Below the pieces are notes generated by a model. It had not been told where the DNA came from. It worked only from the letters and a program-made list of their open reading frames with translations, and did not search any database. From an uncultured Lachnospiraceae bacterium (lineage in GTDB: Bacteria; Bacillota_A; Clostridia; Lachnospirales; Lachnospiraceae): a stretch of DNA of 11,680 nt. Shown one piece after another: positions 1 through 6,362 of the stretch. The translations under genes and the position numbers were made by a program. Every line of letters starts with the position of its first letter. Positions within the stretch are counted from its first letter, which is position 1. The stretch lies in contig CAMMZE010000017.1 in NCBI GenBank assembly GCA_946529195.1, forward strand, positions 1 through 11,680. Reading direction: 5' to 3'.

Positions 1-1
1 T

Positions 2-268
2 CAGCAGATAAGGGTTGAACGTGTGAAAATACTGAAGGATTACATGATGCTAGTTCTTTTTAACAATGGGGAAACGAGATTATTTGATGCCCTTATGCTG
101 AAGGGTGAAGTGTTTGAACCATTAAAAGACGAAGCAATCTTTGCCAATTGTGTGATTGAGCATGGCGTTCCAACATGGGAAAATGGCGAAATTGACTGCG
201 CTCCGGAGTTTATTTATGATAATAGCTTTGAATATGACGGTACAATCGCAGTAATACAAGATGAATAA
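2..268 (+). CDS. DUF2442 family small protein, 5' end cut by window edge
   Basis: The visible protein is 88 residues with no signal peptide or membrane segment. It matches the DUF2442 pattern as I know it: a first strand ending in VLFNNGE, then TRLFD, then a block around FEPLKDEAIF, then PTWENGEIDCAPEFIYDN near the end. The first in-frame start inside the window is GTG at 23, with AAGGG at 10-14 before it. However, the frame stays open to the edge and the upstream residues (QQIRVERVKILKDY) fit the usual N-terminus of the family, so I think the true start lies outside the window. DUF2442 genes often follow a DUF4160 gene, and such pairs have been suggested to be toxin-antitoxin-like; a partner would lie outside this window. 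The biochemical function is unknown. The gene is visibly richer in A and T than the rest of the window, which hints at separate origin. Confidence 0.8.
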   Translation, partial: QQIRVERVKILKDYMMLVLFNNGETRLFDALMLKGEVFEPLKDEAIFANCVIEHGVPTWENGEIDCAPEFIYDNSFEYDGTIAVIQDE

Positions 269-308
269 AGCCATGGCGGCCATCCGTTACATCAACGCAC
301 TGTAAACA

Positions 309-370
309 GGAGACAGGGGACGGTTCTGTGTCTCCCTCTAGGGGGAGACGCAGAACCGTCCCCTGTCTCC
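309..370. repeat. REP-like nested palindrome (62 bases)
   Basis: Two 27-base arms, 309-335 and 344-370, are reverse complements except at one position (329 with 350, a G-T wobble). They flank an 8-base centre, CTCTAGGG. Each arm is also a small inverted repeat on its own: GGAGACA at 309-315 faces TGTCTCC at 329-335, and GGAGAC at 344-349 faces GTCTCC at 365-370. The core GGGGACGGTTCTGTG resembles a short palindromic repeat I recall near REP-associated tyrosine (IS200-like, Y1) transposases in Clostridia; I could not verify this here. No transposase gene lies in the window. Four T residues follow on the plus strand, so RNA read rightward from the DUF2442 gene could terminate here. It lies between two convergent genes, where such elements are usually tolerated. 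Confidence 0.85.
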
Positions 371-389
371 TTTTCTGCTATGCTTCATA

Positions 390-408
390 GGCTTCTTTTA
401 GAGAAGCC
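390..408. other. small perfect hairpin between convergent genes
   Basis: GGCTTCT (390-396) and AGAAGCC (402-408) form a 7-base-pair stem with a 5-base loop. It lies about 55 bases past the stop codon of the minus-strand beta-helix gene, so it could mark or protect the 3' end of that transcript. Neither strand has a T-run directly after it, so I do not call it an intrinsic terminator. The stretch from 269 to 462 otherwise holds only the palindrome to its left and no convincing gene. Confidence 0.35.
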
Positions 409-462
409 GGCATAAAGTCATATTGGAGCCGGGCGTGCGCTGACCAAGCATGCCGCTTATTT

Positions 463-3400
463 TTATTTTACCTTTGAATGATACCGGTAGAGGAAGGTTA
501 CGATGTGTTCCCGCAGACAGTTGGTCATGGGCTGGAAATTGCCGTCGGAGTAGCCGCTGGTGATGCCGATGGAGGACCCCCACAGGATGGCCCGGTAGGT
601 ATCACTCTTTGCGGACAGGCCCAGATCCAGGACATCGGGAAATGTGATCGTCCCGCTCACGGCTGGCTTGCCGGCTGCCCGGTAGAGCATGATCAGGGTG
701 TCCTTGCGGGTGACGCTGTCATCCGGATGGAAGCCGCCGTCTGCATAGCCTTTTGTGATACCGGTCGCTACCGCCCAGGCCACTGCCTTGTATGCGGCAG
801 AGGAGGGGGTAAAGGAGTCCATGTCATTGAACTGGGCGGCCGGATCAGGGTAGGAAGCGCTCACAGGGGATCCTTTCAGTCTCCAGAGGAAGATCATGAG
901 CTCCCGCCGCGCGCAGTTTCTGTCCGGACCGAAATATACTTTATTGTAGCCGGTTGTGATGCCGGCCTCGGCGGCCCAGTAGACTGGGTTGTAGTAGTAT
1001 TGGTAATTGGACGCGCTCTTGTTGGGAGATCCGGCTACATCATAAAAACGGGTCTGGATGGTGCAGGTGGATTTGACGCCGCTGCCGTCATTTGCTGTCG
1101 CTGTGATGGTCGTCTTCCCGTATTTCCAGGCAGTTACTTTGCCGGAAGAGTCTACAGTTGCGACGGAAGGGTCGCTGGAGGTCCATTTGGCCTTGGTCGA
1201 AGCAGAATCTGCATTTGCAATGGTAGCTGTGATCGTGAGACTGCTTTTCTTTTCCGATGAAACGCTGGTCGCAAGCTCCGCGCTGGCTCTGTCTAGTACC
1301 AGACGGGTGATTTTTGCACTGGCGCTGCTTGTGACGGTATTGGTGGCCAGGTTGGCTGCCGAGGTGGATGTGGAGGAATCACTGGAGATGCTGTAGGCTG
1401 CCTTTTTGGAGGATCTGACCTTGTTGCCGTACATGTTTTTGACCTTTGACTGCGACACGGCAGCGATTCCGTAGTAGTCACCCGGCACGCTGATGGAGTT
1501 GTTGGTGATATAGTTTACGGTCGAGGAAATGGTCACGCCGATGCTGTGCCAGCCGGTATTTTTGATGGAATTGGCTGTGATCCTTTCTGCCGACGAGTTG
1601 TGTGTGACCAGGATGGCCGCATTGGGAGAATCCGTGATCCGGTTGCCATTGATGCTTCCGGCGGAGGAATGTTCACTCAGAGAGATTCCGTACTTGCCGG
1701 GGGAAGTGATGGTATTGTTGGTAATATTGCCGGCAGCCCCCTTGCTGTAGGCAAAGATTCCGATGACAGCAGGGGAGGAGATGGTATTGCCATCGATCTT
1801 GTCAGATGTGGCCGACTCGATGTCGATGCCGTATTTGGCAGGAGAGACGATCTCATTGCCGGAAATGGTACCGCCGTGGCTGCCGCTGTTGACCATGATC
1901 CCGTTGGAAACCGGCTTGTTGACGGTGTTTTTGGAGACGGTCAGGGCGGATGCGTTGGTGGACAGATGAATGCCGTAATAGGCAGTCGTATCTCCGGATG
2001 CGACCGCGGTATTTACCGTATTGTCGTCGATCTTGACTTTTCTGGCGTTGACAGCCCGGATCCCGTCGCCCTCTGTCTGCAGGGTATTATTCAGGATAGA
2101 AACGCCGGAAAGGTAATAGTTACCGGCGGGAATATTGCCGCTTTTGTCGTCACTGTATTGGGGGACGGCAGAAGTCAGGGTGTCTCCCTGCACGGAAATA
2201 GCCACTTTTCTGTAAGTAGTATAGGGATCGATTCCCCGTACTGTGATGGTGTTATTCTGAATCCTGATATTGGAATTGGTACTGCGGGATTCGACATATT
2301 TGCTGGACTGGGTGGAGGTATCTGCGCTTGTCACGGAATCAATGGTGGAAAAATAGGAAACAGGGAAGCTGGCTTTTGCTTTGTCCATGATGCAGTAGAG
2401 GGCAATGGCTCTGGTACAGCCGGTAATGGTATTTCCGGTGATTTCCACATTGTTCCAGTTGAGACCCTGGATGGCCGTGCTGTCACAGTTCTGGAAGGTG
2501 CAGCCCTTGATGGAGACCCCGTTTACAGGCTCATTTAAAATGGCGGTGTGGCTGCCGAAGCCTCTGGGTACATTGAGGAAATGGCAGTCTTCCACCAGAA
2601 TATTGCTGTTAGGCAGGGCTTCATAGGTATAATTGATGAAATGTTCGGGAACCAGGATGTCCAGCTGGATGGCCTCGTAGTAGAGGTGGCTCTTGTCGAT
2701 GGTCTGATTCTGCAGGGTGCAGCCGCGGATGGTCAGTCCCTTGACGCCGGCATATTCCATGAGGTGGGCATTGTGCGTGTTTTTCACGGTCATGCCCTCG
2801 ATGGTCAGATTCTGGGCGTGGGCTCCTTTGACGGCAACGGTTCCGTTATTTTGCTGGTCAAAGGTACCGCCGATGAGGGTGATGTCCTTATAGCAGTATC
2901 CCCGCTCATCTACCCCGAAATAGCTGCCGATGCGGAGCATGTTCTGGTCAGAGGAGGTCTGGGTCAGGGTGACGCCGGTCAGGTTAAGGGTGGTATAGGA
3001 GCTGACCCGCAGGGCGTAGCTCAAGGTATAGCTGCCGGGGTCAACGGTGATGATATAAGGAAGCTCTTCCGTGGCATTTTGCTCTGCCTCCTTGAGGGCA
3101 TTGCTGATGGGGGTGGTCGCATCGCCGCCATACTCATTCATGATGACAGATTTGGAGATGTTGATGACAGAAGGATCTGCTGCGGCGGAAGCTTCGGCCG
3201 CTGCGGTTTCCGTGAGAACGGTTTCCCCAATCACAGTTTCAGCCAGGGCAGTTTCCTCTGCGGTTTCAGGCGGAGCAGTTTCGGCTGCTGCGGTTTCCGT
3301 TTCAGCCAGAAGGATTGCTGCTTCAGTGGTCTCTGTTTCCGCCGGATGCTCTGCTGTTTCGGTGAGGAAGGTCTCCGCGGCAGCGTTGGTTGCATTAGAT

Positions 3401-3486
3401 TCATCCTGAGAAGAAAAAACTGCTGACGGAAAGAGTGCCGTCAGCAGCGTGATGCTTAAAATAGCAGATAGGATAGTCTTTTTCAT
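463..3486 (-). CDS. Secreted right-handed beta-helix protein with Ig-like and SLH-like repeats
   Basis: This is a 1007-residue surface protein. Residues 1-25 are a signal peptide: KK, a hydrophobic stretch, and a likely cleavage near SAVFSS. Residues 33-104 are a disordered Thr/Glu/Ala-rich linker. Residues 106-720 form a parallel beta-helix of the pectate-lyase-like/PbH1 type, rich in Asn (GNTI, NNTI, GCTF), with six to seven regular 24-residue coils at 517-684. Residues 725-812 look like a Big_2 Ig-like domain (WTSSDPSVATVDSSGKVTA). Residues 814-1007 carry three SLH-like repeats with the GITxGY core. The usual TRAE motif is replaced by ARRE, TRKD and LREH. The fold suggests binding or cleavage of a polysaccharide, and the C-terminus suggests cell-wall attachment; I could not identify catalytic residues, so no enzyme activity is claimed. 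The ATG at 3486 is supported by AGGAG at 3495-3491, only four bases away and overlapping the gpsA stop codon. Confidence 0.92.
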   Translation of the reverse strand: MKKTILSAILSITLLTALFPSAVFSSQDESNATNAAAETFLTETAEHPAETETTEAAILLAETETAAAETAPPETAEETALAETVIGETVLTETAAAEASAAADPSVINISKSVIMNEYGGDATTPISNALKEAEQNATEELPYIITVDPGSYTLSYALRVSSYTTLNLTGVTLTQTSSDQNMLRIGSYFGVDERGYCYKDITLIGGTFDQQNNGTVAVKGAHAQNLTIEGMTVKNTHNAHLMEYAGVKGLTIRGCTLQNQTIDKSHLYYEAIQLDILVPEHFINYTYEALPNSNILVEDCHFLNVPRGFGSHTAILNEPVNGVSIKGCTFQNCDSTAIQGLNWNNVEITGNTITGCTRAIALYCIMDKAKASFPVSYFSTIDSVTSADTSTQSSKYVESRSTNSNIRIQNNTITVRGIDPYTTYRKVAISVQGDTLTSAVPQYSDDKSGNIPAGNYYLSGVSILNNTLQTEGDGIRAVNARKVKIDDNTVNTAVASGDTTAYYGIHLSTNASALTVSKNTVNKPVSNGIMVNSGSHGGTISGNEIVSPAKYGIDIESATSDKIDGNTISSPAVIGIFAYSKGAAGNITNNTITSPGKYGISLSEHSSAGSINGNRITDSPNAAILVTHNSSAERITANSIKNTGWHSIGVTISSTVNYITNNSISVPGDYYGIAAVSQSKVKNMYGNKVRSSKKAAYSISSDSSTSTSAANLATNTVTSSASAKITRLVLDRASAELATSVSSEKKSSLTITATIANADSASTKAKWTSSDPSVATVDSSGKVTAWKYGKTTITATANDGSGVKSTCTIQTRFYDVAGSPNKSASNYQYYYNPVYWAAEAGITTGYNKVYFGPDRNCARRELMIFLWRLKGSPVSASYPDPAAQFNDMDSFTPSSAAYKAVAWAVATGITKGYADGGFHPDDSVTRKDTLIMLYRAAGKPAVSGTITFPDVLDLGLSAKSDTYRAILWGSSIGITSGYSDGNFQPMTNCLREHIVTFLYRYHSKVK
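1435..1938 (-). repeat. Seven 24-residue beta-helix coils
   Basis: Residues 517-684 of the surface protein fall into units of 23-25 residues that begin VSKN, ISGN, IDGN, ITNN, INGN, ITAN and ITNN. Each has a hydrophobic-x-x-Asn-x-hydrophobic start, and most then have a Ser/Pro turn and a (Y)GI strand. The spacing is nearly constant, as expected for stacked coils of one beta-helix with an inner Asn ladder. The coils differ enough in sequence that this is an old, structurally constrained repeat and not a recent tandem duplication. Confidence 0.8.
3175..3390 (-). repeat. Thr/Glu/Ala-rich low-complexity coding repeat
   Basis: Residues 33-104 of the surface protein repeat short units such as AETE, LTETA, AAETA and PPETA. 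At the DNA level the plus strand shows many irregular copies of GCNGTTTC. The segment is acidic, rich in Thr and poor in Gly, so it is probably an extended spacer between the signal peptide and the beta-helix. Threonines could carry sugars, but nothing in the sequence proves this. Irregular short DNA repeats of this kind can change length by slippage. Confidence 0.75.
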
Positions 3487-3490
3487 GTTG

Positions 3491-3495
3491 CTCCT
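3491..3495 (-). promoter_or_regulatory. RBS of the surface protein gene, overlapping the gpsA stop
   Basis: On the minus strand the bases read TTTAGGAGCAACATG. The TAG that ends gpsA (3496-3494) is part of the AGGAG that serves the next gene, whose ATG begins at 3486. The overlap implies that both genes can sit on one mRNA and that ribosomes finishing gpsA may help initiate the next gene. Confidence 0.75.
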
Positions 3496-4507
3496 AAAGA
3501 AGTTCGTTTTTCATATCCCGGCTCATGAGCCTTTCCAGAATGGCTGAGGCGGGAAGGTCGTGATTTACAATCTGGTCAACAGCCTGGGCCAGCGGCATGT
3601 CTACGCCGTACTGTCTGCTCAGTTCCATGGTGGCAGGCAGGGCATTGATGCCCTCAACGACCATGCCGACTTCGCGGATGGCGTCTTCTGCCTTCATGCC
3701 TTTGCCCAGCAGAATACCGCAGCGGTTATTGCGGCTGTGCATGCTGGTGGCAGTGACGATCAGGTCACCGATGCCGGCCAGACCGGTAAAGGTGCGGGCT
3801 TCACAGCCAAGCGCAGTGCCCAGACGGGCGATTTCGTGGATGCCGCGGGTGATGATGGCGGCTTTGGCATTGTCTCCGTAGCCGAGGCCGGAAGAAATAC
3901 CTGCGGCCAGGGCGATGACATTTTTCAGGGCTCCGCACAGCTCTACGCCCCGCTGGTCCGTATTGGTATAGACCCGCATAAAGCTGCTGCTGAAGGTCTG
4001 CGCAACGATGGCAGCTGCTTCTTCATCCGGCGATGCGGATACGATCGTGGTCGGCATGTCCAGTGCCACTTCCTCCGCGTGTGTGGGGCCGGACAGGGCT
4101 ATGAGGCGGACGCTCCTGGGATTTTCTGCCCTGGAAAGCTCATCTTCAATGACCTGGGTCATGGTCAGATGGGTCTGCGGTTCGATGCCTTTTGCGGCAT
4201 CTACAATCAGCTGGCCGTCCGGAATAAAGGCGGCTGCCTGGCGGGCCGTATTTCGTACATAGACGGAAGGGACCACGAAAAGCAGCAGATCTTTGTCTGT
4301 GCATACTTCTTCTATACTGGCGGTGAAAACAATAGAGGCCGGAATCTCCATGCCGGGCAGATTGGGATGCCTGCGGGTCTCGGAGAACTCTTTTACCTCA
4401 CGTTCCAGCGCGGACCAGACCGTTACATCATTGCCATTATTGCTGAGCAGACGGGCCAGGGCCATCCCCCATGTCCCTGCGCCGAGCACGCCGATTTTCT
4501 TGTTCAT
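3494..4507 (-). CDS. gpsA: NAD(P)-dependent glycerol-3-phosphate dehydrogenase
   Basis: GpsA reduces dihydroxyacetone phosphate to sn-glycerol 3-phosphate in the cytoplasm, the entry to phospholipid synthesis. The 337-residue protein is of normal family length. It has the dinucleotide-binding GAGTWG near the N-terminus (G8, G10, G13), KGIE at 106-109, SGPTHAEEVA at 139-148, and the family signature GALKNVIALAAG from 192 with the presumed catalytic Lys195. TGLAGIGDLIVT follows at 241-252. The frame could extend to a TTG at 4522, but the AAGGA there is only one base away. I chose the ATG at 4507, where GGGGG lies eight bases upstream and the protein begins MNKKIGVLGAG as in relatives. It is often found next to plsY or der in Bacillota; here it follows a radical SAM gene and precedes a surface protein gene. 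Confidence 0.97.
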   Translation of the reverse strand: MNKKIGVLGAGTWGMALARLLSNNGNDVTVWSALEREVKEFSETRRHPNLPGMEIPASIVFTASIEEVCTDKDLLLFVVPSVYVRNTARQAAAFIPDGQLIVDAAKGIEPQTHLTMTQVIEDELSRAENPRSVRLIALSGPTHAEEVALDMPTTIVSASPDEEAAAIVAQTFSSSFMRVYTNTDQRGVELCGALKNVIALAAGISSGLGYGDNAKAAIITRGIHEIARLGTALGCEARTFTGLAGIGDLIVTATSMHSRNNRCGILLGKGMKAEDAIREVGMVVEGINALPATMELSRQYGVDMPLAQAVDQIVNHDLPASAILERLMSRDMKNELL

Positions 4508-4586
4508 GATCAGTACCCCCAAATCCTTCTATTGGTATATAGTCTGCTTGCTTCCCGGAAGGGAGAAGCATGATATTCTTATCCGT

Positions 4587-4615
4587 ATTTTATCATATCT
4601 CCCGGAGGAGTTCAA
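4587..4615 (-). promoter_or_regulatory. Likely gpsA promoter
   Basis: On the minus strand TTGAAC (4615-4610) is followed, after exactly 17 bases, by TAAAAT (4592-4587). Both boxes match the housekeeping sigma-A consensus in four or five of six positions. The -35 box lies in the last codons of the radical SAM gene and the -10 box starts immediately after its TGA. It would give gpsA a leader of about 70 bases. This is a consensus match only. Confidence 0.5.
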
Positions 4616-6281
4616 TTGACGCGTTTCTTGTGACAGGATCCCGCCGGCTGTAGTCAAAACGGACCCGAAAGTCTCCGGTCTCCCGCAGCCTGTCCGGCAG
4701 AGGATTGCTGCCGAAGGGTCTGATCTGATGGACCGGATAGTGAAAAATCTCTTCATGCAGGTCTTCCCGCCGTTTCTGATAGACCCTGGGCGGGGCAAAA
4801 GACGGCCTGCTTTTCATATTTTCCCGCAGGTAGAGATCCCAGGTCAGGAGCTCTTCAAAGAGGGCCGTATCTTTGCCGGCCAGCTGCTCTTTGATGAAGT
4901 CCAGCAGGATCGTGTAGCGTCGGATCCTTGCGGGCGTCTGCACGAATAATCCATTTCTGTCATAATAGTCTGCCAGGGCTTCATACATGGCAAAAGGATC
5001 CGGGAAAGATTCTTCCAGAACCCGCATGGCGGCGGAGAACTGGCCGCTGTTGTAATAGACTTCCAGGACCTCTTCGACCTGTTTGAGATGGATGATCTCC
5101 TCGTAGGTCAGCCAGTTTGTGGAAAGGACCTCGTAAGGAGCCTTGTCCAGGTAAGAGATTCCAAAGCGGGCGGCCTGCTCTTTGATGGGCGTCCCGTGCA
5201 GGACTTTGAGAAAGCCCAGCTGCAGCTCGTTGGGATGCAGACGGTAGACATCATTAAAAGATTGCCGGAAAGAGGCCAGGTCTTCGAAGGGAAGGCCTGC
5301 GATCAGGTCCAGGTGGACGTGGATATTGCCGGGAGCCAGGAGGGCGGAGACATCTCGTGAGAGCTTTGCAAAGTCTGCCCTGCGCCCCAGGGCTGCCAGG
5401 GCTTTTTCATTGGTCGTCTGCACGCCGATCTCCACTTTGACCTGACCGGGACGGAGGGTCTGCAGAAAATCGACTTCATCCTTTGTCAGGAGCTGAGGCT
5501 CCAGCTCAAAATGGAAGTTGGTGACGCCGTTGTCATGCTCTTTCAGGTAAGACCAGATGGCCAGAGTCCGCTCCTGGCCGCAGTTAAAGCTCCTGTCCAG
5601 AAATTTGACCTGGCGGACCTGGTGGTCCAGGAAAAACTGCAGCTGATCGAATACAACCGGGAGGCTTTTAAAGCGCAGGCCTTCTTCCCGGGAGGAGAGG
5701 CAGTAGGCGCAGGAAAATGGACATCCGCGGCTGCTCTCGTAGTAGAGGATGCGGTTTTCAAAAGGGGTCAGGTCGTCATAGATAAAGGGCAGGCTGTCCA
5801 GATCGGCGACCGGAGCGGGAGCCGTTTCCAGAAAGCTTCCGTCTGCCTGGCGGACAAGGATGCCCGGAACATTTTTCAGAGTCCCGGATCCATTTTCCAG
5901 AGCCTCTGCCAGAGCCGGGAAGGAGACTTCTCCCTCTCCCAGAAAGACGCCTGTGACAGACGGGTATTGTTCCAGAACCTGTCTGCCCCGGTAGCAGACT
6001 TCCGGTCCGCCCAGCCAGATCTGCGTGTCCGGAAGAACTTTGGCAAGCTCCGGGAGCAGCCAGTCGACGCAGCGTTCATTCCAGATATAGCAGGAAATGG
6101 CAAGCAGGTCCGGTTTTTTACGGAAAACAGAGGCCAGAATCTGGTCCGGATATTCGTTGATGGTATATTCGGCAATCCCGACAAGCCCCCTGAGGGCAGG
6201 AGGAACAGAGTCCCGCAGCAGATAGACAGCAGGGCTGGAATGGATGTATTTGGCGTTGATCGCGGCGAGCAGATATTTCAT
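4593..6281 (-). CDS. B12-binding domain radical SAM protein, DUF4080 type
   Basis: This 562-residue cytoplasmic protein has an N-terminal cobalamin-binding-like domain (about 1-140), with LGGPEV at 90-95 and LGEGE at 114-118. A radical SAM domain follows, with the cluster motif CPFSCAYC (C187, C191, C194) after YYESSRG and a later EIGVQTTN at 284-291. The C-terminal part (about 370-560) resembles DUF4080. Such proteins bind a [4Fe-4S] cluster, cleave S-adenosylmethionine and often methylate unreactive carbons; the substrate of this branch is unknown. The N-terminus has NAKYIHSS where many cobalamin proteins have DxHxxG, so B12 binding may be base-on or altered. The ATG at 6281 has GGAG seven bases upstream. 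No natural-product genes surround it. The assignment to the family is firm, but the function is not known. Confidence 0.93.
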   Translation of the reverse strand: MKYLLAAINAKYIHSSPAVYLLRDSVPPALRGLVGIAEYTINEYPDQILASVFRKKPDLLAISCYIWNERCVDWLLPELAKVLPDTQIWLGGPEVCYRGRQVLEQYPSVTGVFLGEGEVSFPALAEALENGSGTLKNVPGILVRQADGSFLETAPAPVADLDSLPFIYDDLTPFENRILYYESSRGCPFSCAYCLSSREEGLRFKSLPVVFDQLQFFLDHQVRQVKFLDRSFNCGQERTLAIWSYLKEHDNGVTNFHFELEPQLLTKDEVDFLQTLRPGQVKVEIGVQTTNEKALAALGRRADFAKLSRDVSALLAPGNIHVHLDLIAGLPFEDLASFRQSFNDVYRLHPNELQLGFLKVLHGTPIKEQAARFGISYLDKAPYEVLSTNWLTYEEIIHLKQVEEVLEVYYNSGQFSAAMRVLEESFPDPFAMYEALADYYDRNGLFVQTPARIRRYTILLDFIKEQLAGKDTALFEELLTWDLYLRENMKSRPSFAPPRVYQKRREDLHEEIFHYPVHQIRPFGSNPLPDRLRETGDFRVRFDYSRRDPVTRNASIELLREI

Positions 6282-6300
6282 GGCAGGTCTCCGGTTTGTA

Positions 6301-6340
6301 AAGAAAAACGCAGGAACCCCACAAAGCGGCAGTTCCTGCG
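6301..6340 (-). terminator. Intrinsic terminator after the DUF2975-like gene
   Basis: On the minus strand CGCAGGAAC (6340-6332) pairs perfectly with GTTCCTGCG (6317-6309) across a 14-base loop. It is followed by TTTTTCTT (6308-6301). It starts 22 bases after the stop codon of the membrane protein gene and ends about 20 bases before the start codon of the radical SAM gene, so transcription arriving from upstream must pass it to express that gene. Confidence 0.85.
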
Positions 6341-6362
6341 CATGTATGCAGTATCTGAAAAA

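Noticed and set aside
309..370. CRISPR repeat
   Set aside because: There are only two oppositely oriented copies with an 8-base centre and no further units or spacers.
478..3426. Long plus-strand reading frames opposite the surface protein gene
   Set aside because: They lie antisense to a clearly real protein with signal peptide and repeats, lack ribosome binding sites, and give Gly/Val/Asp-rich products typical of complementary-strand translation of GC-rich codons.
4508..4522. TTG at 4522 as the gpsA start
   Set aside because: Its AAGGA is only one base away, while the ATG at 4507 has suitable spacing to GGGGG and gives the standard N-terminus.
3560..4573. 337-codon plus-strand frame opposite gpsA
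   Set aside because: It mirrors gpsA, which has all its family motifs; no recognisable domain or start signal is present.
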